Shown here piece by piece: positions 33,558-45,020 of a stretch of DNA of 64,000 nt. The notes under the pieces were generated by a model. The model searched no databases, was not told where the DNA came from, and saw nothing but the letters and a program-made list of their open reading frames with translations. The first letter of the stretch is position 1. Each line of letters starts with the position of its first letter. The DNA is from Cephalotus follicularis (taxonomy: Eukaryota; Streptophyta; Magnoliopsida; Oxalidales; Cephalotaceae). The position numbers and the translations under genes were made by a program. The DNA lies in assembly GCA_001972305.1 (NCBI GenBank), contig BDDD01000059.1, forward strand, positions 578,358-642,357. The letters run 5' to 3'.

Positions 33558-35468
33558 TAATCGAGTCTCAGTCTCTCTTTTCAATCACACTGTTCATAAA
33601 CCAACCTAAAAAAAACTCATATCTTTACATTCTACCAGAGTACAAACTTTAAGATATCTCACATGAATTAAAGGTCACCTATGCTTTAAATAATTGGAGA
33701 TTTTTCCTCTTACAAATATGCTTTTAGATTAGACTGCGTGAATTGCTGGTGCAGATTATCATATAAGATATGGGAACTCAATCCCACGTGAAAAAGAGAA
33801 TGGAAACTTTTGAAGGGTACATAAGTGAGTGCATCTTATTAGACTAGTGTCATAGCATTAATACTATGCTCTACGACATTTTAGGTGCTTTTATGGGTGC
33901 ACTTCGCACTTGGAAATGTTGGCACGAGGCACGTAAAGTCGCATACTTTTTGTTAAGTGTAAGGTTAGTATTTTGTTTAAATTCAAATAAAACAGTTATT
34001 GGATAGAGATTTGTTTTGGCAATTATATGTCTGATACAGTTACTTACCATATTTGAAAATAAAACAATTACGTGTCAATAGTAATGTGTCAACAGACGTC
34101 AATTCAAGTGTTGTTGGTCATTTGTATATATATACCACAATATAAGACGTCTTCTCCTTCTATCTATCAAACAGTTTTATTATGATACGGAGGCTTTATT
34201 GTATCAGGGAGAAAAATTGTTTGACAATATTTTCTTTAGGACAGTGATTTGTATCTCACTTCAAAGCCTAATTCGTTTTCTGATCATAAGATTTCCTACC
34301 AAGTCTTATAAAAAACAATTGAGTTTCGTGCTATTCAAAATCAATCCACAAGCTTCAATATAAGGAGTGCGATGACTGATGACATGCACTTCCTCACAAT
34401 AGTTCGTTACAATTCTGCAACAATCTTTTTACCATGTAATTGCCCAAATACATATAAAAAACTTTCCCTCTTGGCCAAAGTGATTCTTAATGAATTAAAA
34501 ATGTTCGGGGCATTTTCCTCATGTAACATTCCTCATCTATATCGGTGCACTCATTTTTACTCACTTTTCATGTTTTTGAAGATAATGAAAATCTTATTTT
34601 TATTCTCATTTACTACCTCACTTAGATTCAATTCCACCGTTTATATTGTTGTACCAAACAAAGGTAATGAATGAACAGAAATACATTCAATTCAATTTTC
34701 ATCCATTTCACCATACTCAACGTGACCTAAGTAGCTCATTTTAACAACAATCTAAATTTAAAGGTATAATGATTAATCTCATGAACTGAAATAGTTAAAC
34801 ACCTGTATATCCCCAAAATAGAGAACTAAAATAAAAAGAAAGAATATGTTAATTAAAAAGAAAATAAGAATAAACACGAAGCATTTATATGAAAAACTTA
34901 AATTGAAAAAAAAAATTACATAGAGAACTCAAAATTCATTATCATGGAATTGAAATAAGTATAGGGCTTGACTTAAAGTCGTGTTTACAAGCATTTATAG
35001 GAAAAATCCTATTGATATAATAGTACTAGAATAACCTAAAATAAATATTTGTCGAAAGCTCATTTGAAAAGAGAAATTTTTATGCATCATATCTATAGAC
35101 TTCTGAATACAAGACATTCTAACAGAAAAAAAGATATGCACCTACGCCATAGAAGAGCCAGCTATTACATGGATTAATTCTTAAATACATATTACATGGA
35201 TTAATTCTTAAATACATTAAGTGTATTGTGTAGTTTATACATTGATCAAATATCAAATCGTCCCATAAACATAAATAAGTTATTTGTCTTTTTAAATACA
35301 CTCAATGTATTATATGGCTTATACATTAATCTAATAATACTTCATAAATTAATATTAATAAGTTATTGTTTAGTTTTTACCTATATTATTATCTATACTT
35401 ACGTCACTTTGTTTATAGCCTCGTGAGTAGTTCAAAAAAGTTGTTGGTCACATATACATATGTAAATC
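33558..35468. other. Unassigned AT-rich DNA
   Basis: No credible gene or element ends are seen. A 27-bp unit (ATTACATGGATTAATTC...) is duplicated head to tail at 35164-35190 and 35191-35217. Confidence 0.5.
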
Positions 35469-36298
35469 TGTTGATACGGAAAATCTCCCTTTAATAGTAC
35501 CCTGCGTAGAGGGTTTTGATTTGTTTAGGGAAACGCTTGAGTATATCCGAGAAATGTGTTTGGTGGTTGAGAATCCCTGCACAAATAGAAAACAAAGGTA
35601 GAAGGTCCAGGAGGTTGTTCTCCCGGTGACACTCTGACGCTCAAGTTAGTAGATGTACAAAGAAAGCTAGGTTATTTTGAGTGCAAAAATGGCTAACCTT
35701 TGTTTTGACTTTGGAACTGGTATATATAGTGTTGGTTGATAACTGCCTGAGCGTGTAAATCGGAGGTGATAGGTATCCCCTAAGAAAATGCTGAGGATCT
35801 CGGGCATTTCCCTTGATCTCCGCCAGATTTGTTGGTACTTTCCTTGTAGGAAGTATATCATATCTTATCCTTCCATATTGAAAGAGTAAATCACTAGAAT
35901 GTAGGCTGATTTTATGGCCTTATCCTACAGAGGACGAGGAGAAAGAGGTCCTCTGGCCTCTTGTCCGCTTCAAGGTTTTCAACGTCAAGAGCTTCTTCAA
36001 GAGCTCGTGCCTGGGACACTAGGTCCTCTGCAACACCTTCCGAGGAAGAAGTCTTATGTGTTGCAGTTGAGGAGGAGGTCCTCGGCACTGGTGCCGAGGA
36101 GGGCATCCTCTGCTATGCAAACAAGGAGGAGTTCCTCGGCGCTGATTCCGAGGAGGATGTCCTCACCTACTTCTGTAGCTGGAGTTAAAGAGTTTCCTCT
36201 GATCCGTATCTATGTAAGCTTCAAAGCCCATGGACACTTAGCTATGTCAGCGGAGGACACGTGTCATTCTAGGTATAAATAGATTTTTCCCCACATCA
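35469..36298 (-). repeat. Tat-2 3' LTR
   Basis: It runs from TGTTGATACGG to CCACATCA. A 27-bp array lies at 36042-36170 (units at 36042, 36069, 36096, 36123 and 36150). A sense TATA-like CTATATATA is on the minus strand at 35721-35729. Confidence 0.9.
36258..36281 (+). promoter_or_regulatory. Antisense LTR promoter: G-box plus TATA
   Basis: CACGTG (36258-36263, within ACACGTGT) is followed 10 bp later by TATAAATA (36274-36281). Both point on the plus strand toward the antisense ORF that starts at 36852. The right LTR repeats the pair (53098-53103 and 53114-53121). Tat-1 LTRs keep the G-box with a weaker TATA. Activity is inferred. Confidence 0.55.
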
Positions 36299-36851
36299 TA
36301 TGCCCCCCTAGTCCTTCTTCTCTGACAGTGGCAGAGGAGGAGGAGCAGAGCTGAGAGTTATCACTCGGGCATGCCTCCACGCCGTGACCTTCAGATTCTT
36401 AGTTAACTGTCAGGTTTGGATTCCTTCACACATTCCTCGGCTGCTGGACTTGTGTGGCTGTCCCAAATCGAAAATAATTAAGTGGCGTATAGGGCACGAT
36501 TTACACCTGGCATGCTCTGCGCATTTCCCGCCTCTGTCTCTTCGTTTCCCTCGCTTGATTGGACGGTTCACTCCTCAGCCGTTAGATCTGTGTGACATGG
36601 AGGGGTAGGATCCGAGCTTGTGGTTTTTAAAAGATAATTTTCCTAAAGAAAAAACTCTTCGCTTTTTCAATCCCCAAACTTCATCTTCCTGCTGAGAGCT
36701 GTCCATATTTCCAGTGCTTCCCAATCTCCCTTGTTTTGCCATTCTTTTCGTCACGATTTCTGGTAAGTTTCCATTAGTTTCCATTGTCTTCTTGTTGTTC
36801 TGGGTTGGTCCTGGATCCCCTTAGCCACTTCTTCGCTTCTGTCTAAGATTA

Positions 36852-39238
36852 ATGGCTAGTGCAGAACAGACCAATAGATCTTCTTCTTCTCCTCCACTAG
36901 ATGTAGAACCCTTGGCCATAGTGGTTTCCACCACTGAGAGACCCCTCATCTCTGAAGCCAGCATGGGGGCTGTGGTGGGTGATCCTATTGGTCCCAACAC
37001 CGGAGCTAACCCCCAAGATCCTGAAAGTTCTTTCGAAGTTAGCACCCTCTCCATGGAGATGTAATGGAACTCTCTAGAAAGTATAATTTTCTCAGTGGGC
37101 TAACGTATAACGTTCCCTCAGACCCTAGGATATTCACGTTGAGTAGGGTTGGTCTCTTCGTGGTTTTCAAAGATGCGCTCTCCCATGGTTTGAGGGTTCG
37201 AATACCCTCCTTTGCCATCTCGGTCTTAGAGAATTTTTGTCTCCATCTTTCTCTTCTTCAACCTCAGTCTTGGAGCTTCATAATAGGCTTCCTCATTAGA
37301 TGTGTCGAGTCAGAGGTAAGTGCGACAGGGGTCTTTTTAAAGAATTCCATGTCCTCTCAGCCTCGCCAGGGAAGCGTGGGTGCTTTTTCAAGTCCCGTTC
37401 TGGCATAAAGAAACTTCTATTGAACCCCACCAAATCTATTAAGAATTGGAGGAAGCGATACTTCCTAATAAAAAACTTTGAAGGGTTCACTCCCTCCCCC
37501 TGGTGTGATTCTATGGATACACCTCATCTAAACAAAAGGTCCCGCTTGACCTCGGCCGAGAAAACGGAACTCAACAAACTCCTGGCCTTAGATCCCGAGG
37601 AGGTGAATTCTACTGTGCGCGAGGATCGTCTACTCCAGGTTGGGCTGAGTGTGGTCCCTGCCCAAGAGTCACACTTGGAGGGTGCCGAGGACATCTCGGA
37701 GGGGGAGGGAGCCGTAGATAGATCTGTGCCCCCAATGTCAGGGGAAAGCTATATAAAGCCTTCGTCTCCTCCAATCTAAGTTTTTACATTTTTACTATAT
37801 AATTACTCCTATTTGTTATGCCTCTGATTATTTATCCTCTACTTTTTGTGTAGCAATGGCTCCTCGGCGCGACTTCTCTGCTATCTTAAAGGCCACCTAC
37901 AAAAAGAAAACTCCCACAGTGGGAGGATCAAAGAAAGCTCCCGAGGCCGAGGGATGAAGGCCAAGAGCCAAGGCTCCTCCTCCTGCTAAGGTCGTTGCTA
38001 CTGCTGAGAAGAGAAGTGAAGCAAGCCAAAGTCTCCTGGAGGACACCTCTCCTAGCGAGGTTCATGTTCCTCTGGTGAAGAGGAGCAAAAAAGGGAAAGG
38101 CGTCATGGACACCGGGAAAGGGAGGACCGTTGAGGACGTCACTGCTCTGGGCGCGAGTTCTCAAGATCCAATTATGTTGCCCCCATCTCAAGAAGTTGAA
38201 GACATGCTCAACGACCTGGAGGCCTTGGATAGCAGTAAACTACACTTGAATGCTCTAGGGGTCCCCCAAGTGGTCAGCCAATTAGTCTTCTTTCCTCTAG
38301 AGATGATGGCAAGGACAGGCTGGTCCAACGAAGAGTTGGTGACCCAGTGTCTTCGGAGTAACTTGAGGGTGTGTAACCTCTTCCTCTGCCGCCTCCTTTT
38401 CCTTCTATCTATTTTTTTTTTATTTTGTCTGCTGACGGATTAGCTTCTCTAACAGGCTCTGAACAACACCCAGCTGCTGGTGCAGAACTTCTCTGCCGTT
38501 GTGGCTAGAAATAGGGAGCTGAGGGAGAGCATGGCAGAACTGGAGGAGACTGCTGGCTCGGCCCAGTCTCAGCTGAATGAAGTCCTCAAGGTTCAAGACT
38601 CTTTGGTATAGGAGAAGAAGCAGGCAGTAAAGGACTTGGAAGAGGAGAGGGTTGACAAGAAGGAGCTGGAGGAGGAACTCGGCCGTGTCCGAGAGAGGTG
38701 CCTTGACCTAGAGGCAAAACTTGTTCGCCACCAGAGAAAGGATGAGGATCAGCTAAGGAGGGAGCGGAATAAATCCGTGGAGGAGTTCAAGTCCTCGGAA
38801 AATTTCCAAGAGCTGATGAAGTCCTCCATGGAGAAGTTCAAAGCTTTGAAAGACTTCAAGGATGCTGTGTTGGAGGATGAGGCCGAATACTTCTGTCTGG
38901 GCTTTTATGCTTGCAGGAATTGGGTTTCTTCCCTTCATCCAAGTGTTCCTCTAGATGGTGTGGTATACAGCTCTGAGACCAATGCCTTCGATTTCTACCC
39001 TGAGGGGATCGAAGAGGAGGAGGAAAAGTTTAGGCTTGCTTTGGAAAAGAGGATTTCCTCTGTTATGGGAGAAGAATTTGCAAAGGCCAGGTCGCTGGAG
39101 TTGGTTATCTGGCCCTCGAACCCCACATTGGATCCACCTATAATTCCAACCTCTTCTAGTCTCATGGACCCTCCCCCTCCTGTCACTGATGCCTTCAATG
39201 CTCCTCTGCCCAACGATGAAGATCCCCATCAGCTTTAG
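36852..39238 (+). pseudogene. Antisense ORF of Tat-2 (PF04195-like)
   Basis: This is the counterpart of the Tat-1 antisense gene. Blocks FVVFKDALSHGLRVRIPSFAISVL and SLLQPQSWSFIIGFLI are followed by NFEGFTPSPWCDSMD, then a basic spacer. A long, charged, coiled-coil-like region (ELEEELGRVRERCLDLEAKL) comes next. The conserved end block reads FYACRNWVSSLHPSVPLDGVVY and AFDFYPEG, with a Pro/Ser-rich tail closing at 39238. The first intron-like end (TTTTTGTGTAG near 37853) and a second near 38360-38457 sit where they do in Tat-1. The N-terminus reads MASAEQTNRSSSS. Broken, but less so than Tat-1. Confidence 0.72.
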
Positions 39239-39239
39239 C

Positions 39240-40185
39240 TTTTTTTCTTTTTTGCTTTTGAATTGTAATAGTTTTTTGATTTTCGCACGTGTAATCTTTA
39301 AATATGAATGAAAAATGAACCTTTTTGTATCCTCGAATTATGTCTTAATTTCTCCGCACCATGTGTTTGAGCCTTGCTTATATGTGTATGTTCATAATTC
39401 CCTTAGGACTTTTATCTCAGTCTAACTTGTAGACTTATATATATGAGCACCTAAGCTTTATAATCCACGTAGGAAACTTTGCTTACCAAGTGCTTAGGTA
39501 TTAGGACTTAGTTTTTACGAGTTCTGTTGTGTTCGTAGACTATGTCCTTGGCCTGCTCGGACAAGTTCCTATGGGTTTGCTGAGCAGGATATCGTCTGGT
39601 CCATCATGTTATGGACCAGGTTGTCTGAGCTTGCAGTCCTCGTGGGGACACTTTTTTCAAAGTGCTCAATACAACGAACTTGATCATTGCGAGTTCCCAT
39701 GGATTCGCCTTTCAAGACACGATTTTAGGTCTGGTCGGACAAGTTCCCCTGGTGTTGCCCACCAGGGTTCGCTCCCTGAGGAGTCTTAATGCTTCCTTGG
39801 AAGTCTTTTGATGCTCCTCAGAAGGAGTCTTTTGGTGCTCCTCGGAAGGAGTCTTTTCTGCTCCTCGGAAGGAGACTTTTTGTTGAGTGCGCCCTTGGGC
39901 ATTTGTCACCTTAGTCTGTTCGAGTCCTCGGTTTGTGTCTATGAAATTTGGAATGCTTTGGACCTGAACTGAGACATACTCTGAATGCCCCCTTAGGAGC
40001 ATAGTTTGACATGTTTGAAGTAAGATTTCACAATTGAGGGAGTTGATCGGTGGTTGTTCAGAGGTTCGAGGACATGAACATTGGACCTCCGGTCCCTTGC
40101 AAACTTGGAACTATGATCTTGAACAAGTATTTTTTGAAAAAAAATCAACTTTGTTGATATCTTGAATTTGTACAACTTACAAACT
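39240..40185. repeat. Tat-2 spacer with 23-24 bp tandem repeat
   Basis: Noncoding. At about 39810-39880 there are three adjacent units of TGCTCCTCGGAAGGAGTCTT type at 23-24 bp spacing. Each holds the inverted repeat CTCCT...AGGAG. The same unit occurs in Tat-1 near 25600-25665. Confidence 0.65.
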
Positions 40186-43100
40186 CTATTGATAGTAGTT
40201 TCTCAGATGCTCGACATTCCAAGCTCTGGCAATCTCTCTTCCCCCCAGAGTTTCAAGTTTGAATGTTCCTGGTCGGAGCACTCTCTTGATTTTGTATGGT
40301 CCTTCCCAGGTGGGAGCTAGTTTTCCTCTGGTACCGGTTGGATCCTCAATAGCTGAGTTGCGTAGGACTAGATCTCCCTGCCTTAATGGTATGGGGTTTA
40401 CCCTTTTGTTGTAATAACGGCTCACCCTCTGTTGGTAGGCTGCCACTCTGATGGCGGCCTTATCTCTGAGCTATTGTACTAAGTCGAGGAGGCATCTAAG
40501 TCCTTCATTGTTCTCTTCAGTGAAGTGCACAACCCTTGGTGATTGCACGCCAATCTCTACCGGTATCATAACTTCAGCTCCAAAACAAAGGCTGTATGGG
40601 GAATCACCAGTTGTGGTCTGAGGAGTGGTTCTATATGCCTATAGTACACTTGGTAGCTCCTCTGTCCATCTTCCTTTGCTATCTTCAAGGCGCTTCTTCA
40701 AACCCGAGATAATTTCTCTGTTGATTACCTCAGCTTGTCCATTGCTCTGGGGGTAGGCTACTAAGGCAAGCCTATGTTCTATTCTCCACTCTTTACAAAA
40801 ATCACGGAATGCTTGACAATCAAACTGTGTTCCATTGTTTGAGACTATTGTCCTGGGGACTCCAAATATACAGATGATGGACTTCCATACAAAACTCTCC
40901 GTGTTTGCTTATGTGATTGTGGCCAGGGGTTCTGCTTCCACCCACTTGGTAAAATAATCCACTGCCACAATGAGAAACTTCCTCTGGCCTGTCACCACGG
41001 GTAGTGGTCTGCCGAAGTCCATTCCACATTGTACAAAGGGCCAGGGGGCCATGATAGACGTCAGAGTTTGAGAAGGTCTCCTACTTATGTTTTTGTTTCT
41101 CTGGCACTTTGTCACATTTTCTCACCAAGTCTATAGCATCTTGGTGCAAGGTCGGCCAGTAGTAGCCCTGCCTTAATAGCTTGTGGGACAATGTCCTGCC
41201 CCCTGTGTGGTTACCACAAACTCCTTCATGAACCTCCCACAGAGTATAATCAGCCTCCAATGGAGTCAAGCATCTCAGCTGAGGGAAAGAGAAAGACCTT
41301 TTTGTAGAGAATCTCATCTCGGAGCTGGAATCTGTTTGCTCTGTACACAAGTTTCCTCGCTTCCACGGGGTCCTCGGGCAAGATCCCGTTCCTCAGCCAA
41401 TTGATAAAAGGGGTCATCCAATTCAGCTCCTTTGGTATATTATTGTCCATCACATCTGCTTCAGAGATGGTGGGCCTGTCCAGGTAGTCAACTAACACAG
41501 TTTGATTCTTCACTAGCTCCTCTGCCGTGGCTAGTTTTGATAACTGGTCTGCTCTGACGTTCTCTGCTCTGGGGACTTTCAAAACCCTTAGAACTTCGAA
41601 GGCCAACTTCAAACTCTGAAAATGTGATAAGTACTTGGCCATTGAGTCTTCTCGGGCTTCGTACTCTCCACTTGCTAAGCTAACCACTAGCTGAGAATCA
41701 CTGGAGGCCTCTATCTTTTGTACCTCAAAGTGCTTTGCAATCGTCAGCCCAGCAATCAGAGCTTCCCACTCGGCTTCGTTGTTTGTAGCTTTGAAGCCAA
41801 ACCTCAGAGCATACTCTAACGTCCACTCGTCTGGACTTGTTAACACTAGCCCTGCTTCACTGCCAGTGATGCAGGAAGAGCCATCCACGGACAGCTTCCA
41901 TAACCCCCTCTCGCTCTCGGAGGGGTTCTCCTCCGTACACTCCGTAGGTGTATTATCTCCAACAAAGTTGGCCAAGACCTGTGATTTGATGGCTGGTCTG
42001 GCTTCGAACTTCACATCATACTCGCCTAGTTCGATTGACCACTTGATTAATCTTCCTAAGGTGTCAGGCTTCGCAAGAACTTGTTTGAGTGGTTTGTCAG
42101 TCAGAACTCTTATTGTATGGGCTTGGAAATATGGCCTCAATTTTTTGGCCGCTATGATCAGAGCATAGGCAAACTTTTCTACCTCTAGGTATCTTCCCTC
42201 GGCGTCATTCAAAGCCTTGCTTATATAGTACACTGGCTTTTGAACTTTCTCCTCCTCCTTGACTAGCACTGCACTCACTGCGCCCGAGGTGGCCGCAAGG
42301 TAAAAATACAGGTATTCCCCGTTCTTAGGTTTTGAGATAAGAGTAAGGGAAGTGAGGTATTTCTTAACCTTGTCGAAGGCTGCTTGACACTCGCCTGACC
42401 AAGAAAATCCCTTGGGATCTCTAAGTACTTTGAAGAAAGGGAGGCACTTCTCTGCCGACTTTGACACAAACCTGCTCAAGGCTGCTATCTTTCCATTCAT
42501 TCTTTGAACATCCCTGATGGTTTGGGGAGGCCTCATACTCTGGACCACTGAGATCTTCTCTGGATTGGCCTCTATGCCTCTGCTGGAGACCATGAATCTG
42601 AAGAACTTGCCAGATGTGACCCCAAAAGTGCACTTGGATGGATTGAGTCTTATTTTGTACTTTCTTAGTACCTCGAATGTTTCCTCCAAGTCTTTGATGT
42701 GTGGGCTCCTGGCTGGGGTCTTGATGAGCATGTCGTCGATGTAGACCTCCATGTTTCTCCCAATCCGGGGCTCAAAGATTTTGTTCACCAGTCGTTGGTA
42801 GATGGCCCCTACATTCTTCAGTCCAAAGGGCATGACCTTGTAACCATAAATCCCCCGGTCCGTGACGAAAGCTGTCTTGTTCTCGTCGGGCCTGTACACG
42901 GGGATTTGATTGTATCCCGAGAAGGCATCCAAGAAGCTTAACATTCTGTAGCCCGAGGTCGTATCCACTAACTGATCTATCTTTGGGAGAGGGAAGTGAT
43001 CTTTGGGACAAGCTTTGTTGAGGTCTGTAAAGTCGATGCACATCCTCCACTTGCCATTTGCTTTTTTTACTTGTACTGGGTTCGCCAGCCAGTCTGAGTA

Positions 43101-43605
43101 ATGTACTTCCCTTATGAACCTCGCGTGCAACAGCTTGCTCACCTCATCGGCTATTGCCTGCTGCCTCTTAGGGGCAAAGTTCTTCTTCTTTTATCTGGTT
43201 GGAGGCCTCATTGGATCGACACTTAGCTTGTGGACCATTACGTTTGGGCTGATCCCAGTGACCTCCTCTGCCGACCAGGCAAACATGTCTTTGTTGTTTT
43301 GGAGGAATGTTATTAATTCCCCCCTTCTCCACCTCTCTAAGTTGTGAGCCAACTTGGAAGACTCTTTCAGTGTCGCCCTCTGCTAAGGGCACTTGGATAA
43401 CATCTTCAACAGGCTGTGGACACTCAGGTTCCACGTCTCCTCTGAGCTCCACATTTGTAATAGGAAGTACCTTGTCCTTCCCTTTCTCTAGTGTGGCAGT
43501 CTTGTAGCACTGCCTTGCCACCTTTTGATCTCCTCTGGCTTCCCTCATGCCAAACCTTGTAGGGAACTTCATCAATAAGTGTCTCATGGACACTATAGCC
43601 TCCAT
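40186..43605 (-). pseudogene. Tat-2 pol: RT, two RNase H domains, integrase
   Basis: RT through the second RNase H is open over a long stretch: NGKWRMCIDFTDLNKACPKD, MEVYIDDMLIKT, FYFYLAATSGAVSAVL, LSVDGSS and NNEAEWEALIAGL are all visible. Integrase zinc-binding (HTGGRTLSHKLLRQGYYW) and C-terminal (GPYKIKRVLRPGTFKLE) blocks follow with interruptions. The paired gypsy-type and archaeal-type RNase H domains mark the Tat lineage. The element as a whole is dead. Confidence 0.88.
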
Positions 43606-43620
43606 TAAGTTCAGTTCTAG

Positions 43621-44177
43621 TCACCCAATTATGGCATTGTATGGGCTTGGTGTGTCCACTACCAGGAATGTCATCTCTACCTGGGTATGGCGTGGGACTG
43701 TGCCTGCAACCATGGACAGTTCGATGGATCCCAGAGGATGGACCATCTCTCCTGCGAAGCCAAACAGTGGGGTCTTGATGGGGTTTAGCTGGTCGGTCGG
43801 TATCCTCAGCTGATCAAATGCGTGTTTGTACAGGATATCGGCCGAGCTCCCGCTATCAATCAGAATCCTCTTCATAGTGAAAAGTGCCACCTGAAGAGTT
43901 ACCACCACTGGATCATCGTGAGGAAGATGTACTCCCTCATAATCCGCCTCCCAGAAGGATATCACCTCCTCATCTCCACCTGTCCTCAGCCTTTTGCAGT
44001 GATGAATCTATTGTACAGCAATGGATAGTCTCCCATAGGCTTTTCTGGCATTCTTGTGGTCGCCAAAAGATGTGACACCCCTAGAGTGGTGTGGATAACA
44101 CCCCTGGGTTGCTGTTGCTGCTGCTCCTCTTGCTGTCGGGGAGCCTCTTCTCTCATTTACTCCCTTCTTCCCCGGGG
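43621..44177 (-). pseudogene. Tat-2 protease and gag end
   Basis: An aspartic protease with RILIDSGSSADILYKHAFDQL and PLFGFAGEMVHPLGSIEL is preceded (on the right) by the gag-protease linker KNARKAY. The gag side stops at the Athila-2 insertion point. Confidence 0.8.
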
Positions 44178-44182
44178 AGCAT

Positions 44183-45020
44183 TGTTTAGCATAAAAATGT
44201 GTTGTTTTTAATGCGTTATTTGTAATATTTTTATGCTCGGAATAGACTACTTTGGTTGTGTTATATTGATTTTCAGGTACAAGAGATAAAAGACCAAAGT
44301 GTAAGAATACTACCCAAAAGTGTGCAAAATTGGAGCTTAAAGTGTAAAGATTGAAGAATTGCCAAATTCTGCAGAAAACAGACCAAAAGCGTCGACGCCT
44401 TTCATATACATCGATGTCTTTTCTGGGTTTACAACAAAGAAGTCGACGTCTTTCCTTGAAAGTCGACGTCTTTTCTGGAAAATGCAACAATCTTCAAAGA
44501 GCTATGAACAAGACATCGACGTCTTTTAACACATGGATCGACGTCTTTGTGCCAATTCGACCTGTAACTTTTTGACCAAAAGAAGTCGACGTCTTAAAGC
44601 ATAGGAGTCGACGTCTTTCACTCGCATCTTAGCAAGTCGCGATTTTTACAAGAAGACATCGACGTCTTTGGGAAAAAGTCGACGTCTTCCTCTGCAGCAG
44701 AAATAGAAAGTTTAGATTTTTGCCACATTTTGTAACTAGGATTGCTTTTATTCCGTTTTTGATCAACTTTATAGTATATAAGCAATGTTATTTCGGCCAG
44801 ATTACAAGAAAGTAGTGTAAGTAGTGTAAGTAGAGTAGTAGAGAGGTTGTAGAACCCTATTTCTCTTTATCAATTTAGTTTTGTTTTACAATGTTTAGGA
44901 GCTAAACCTTTCAAGGTTTTGGGGAAGAACAAAGCCTAGATTGTTATTGTTTCAATTCCATCAATAAAAATCCTTGAATATTTGATTTGTTCTTCAATAT
45001 TTCTGCCTTCGCACACGCCT
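44183..45020 (+). repeat. Athila-2 left LTR, partial
   Basis: It starts TGTTTAGCATAAAA. It contains a TCGAC array (44386-44700) and a TATA box TATATAAG at 44775-44782, and ends at GCCTTCGCACACG. About 840 bases are shared with the right LTR. Confidence 0.88.
44386..44700 (+). repeat. TCGAC phased array in Athila-2 left LTR
   Basis: About 12 cores of GTCGACGTCTTT or ATCGACGTCTTT type occur, several pairs 20-22 bp apart. The array ends about 75 bp upstream of the TATA box. Cores agree with Athila-1 while many spacers do not. Confidence 0.85.

Noticed and set aside
33558-35468. A host gene between the nests
   Set aside because: Open frames here are short and unlike any family I know; no splice-linked set of exons could be recognised.
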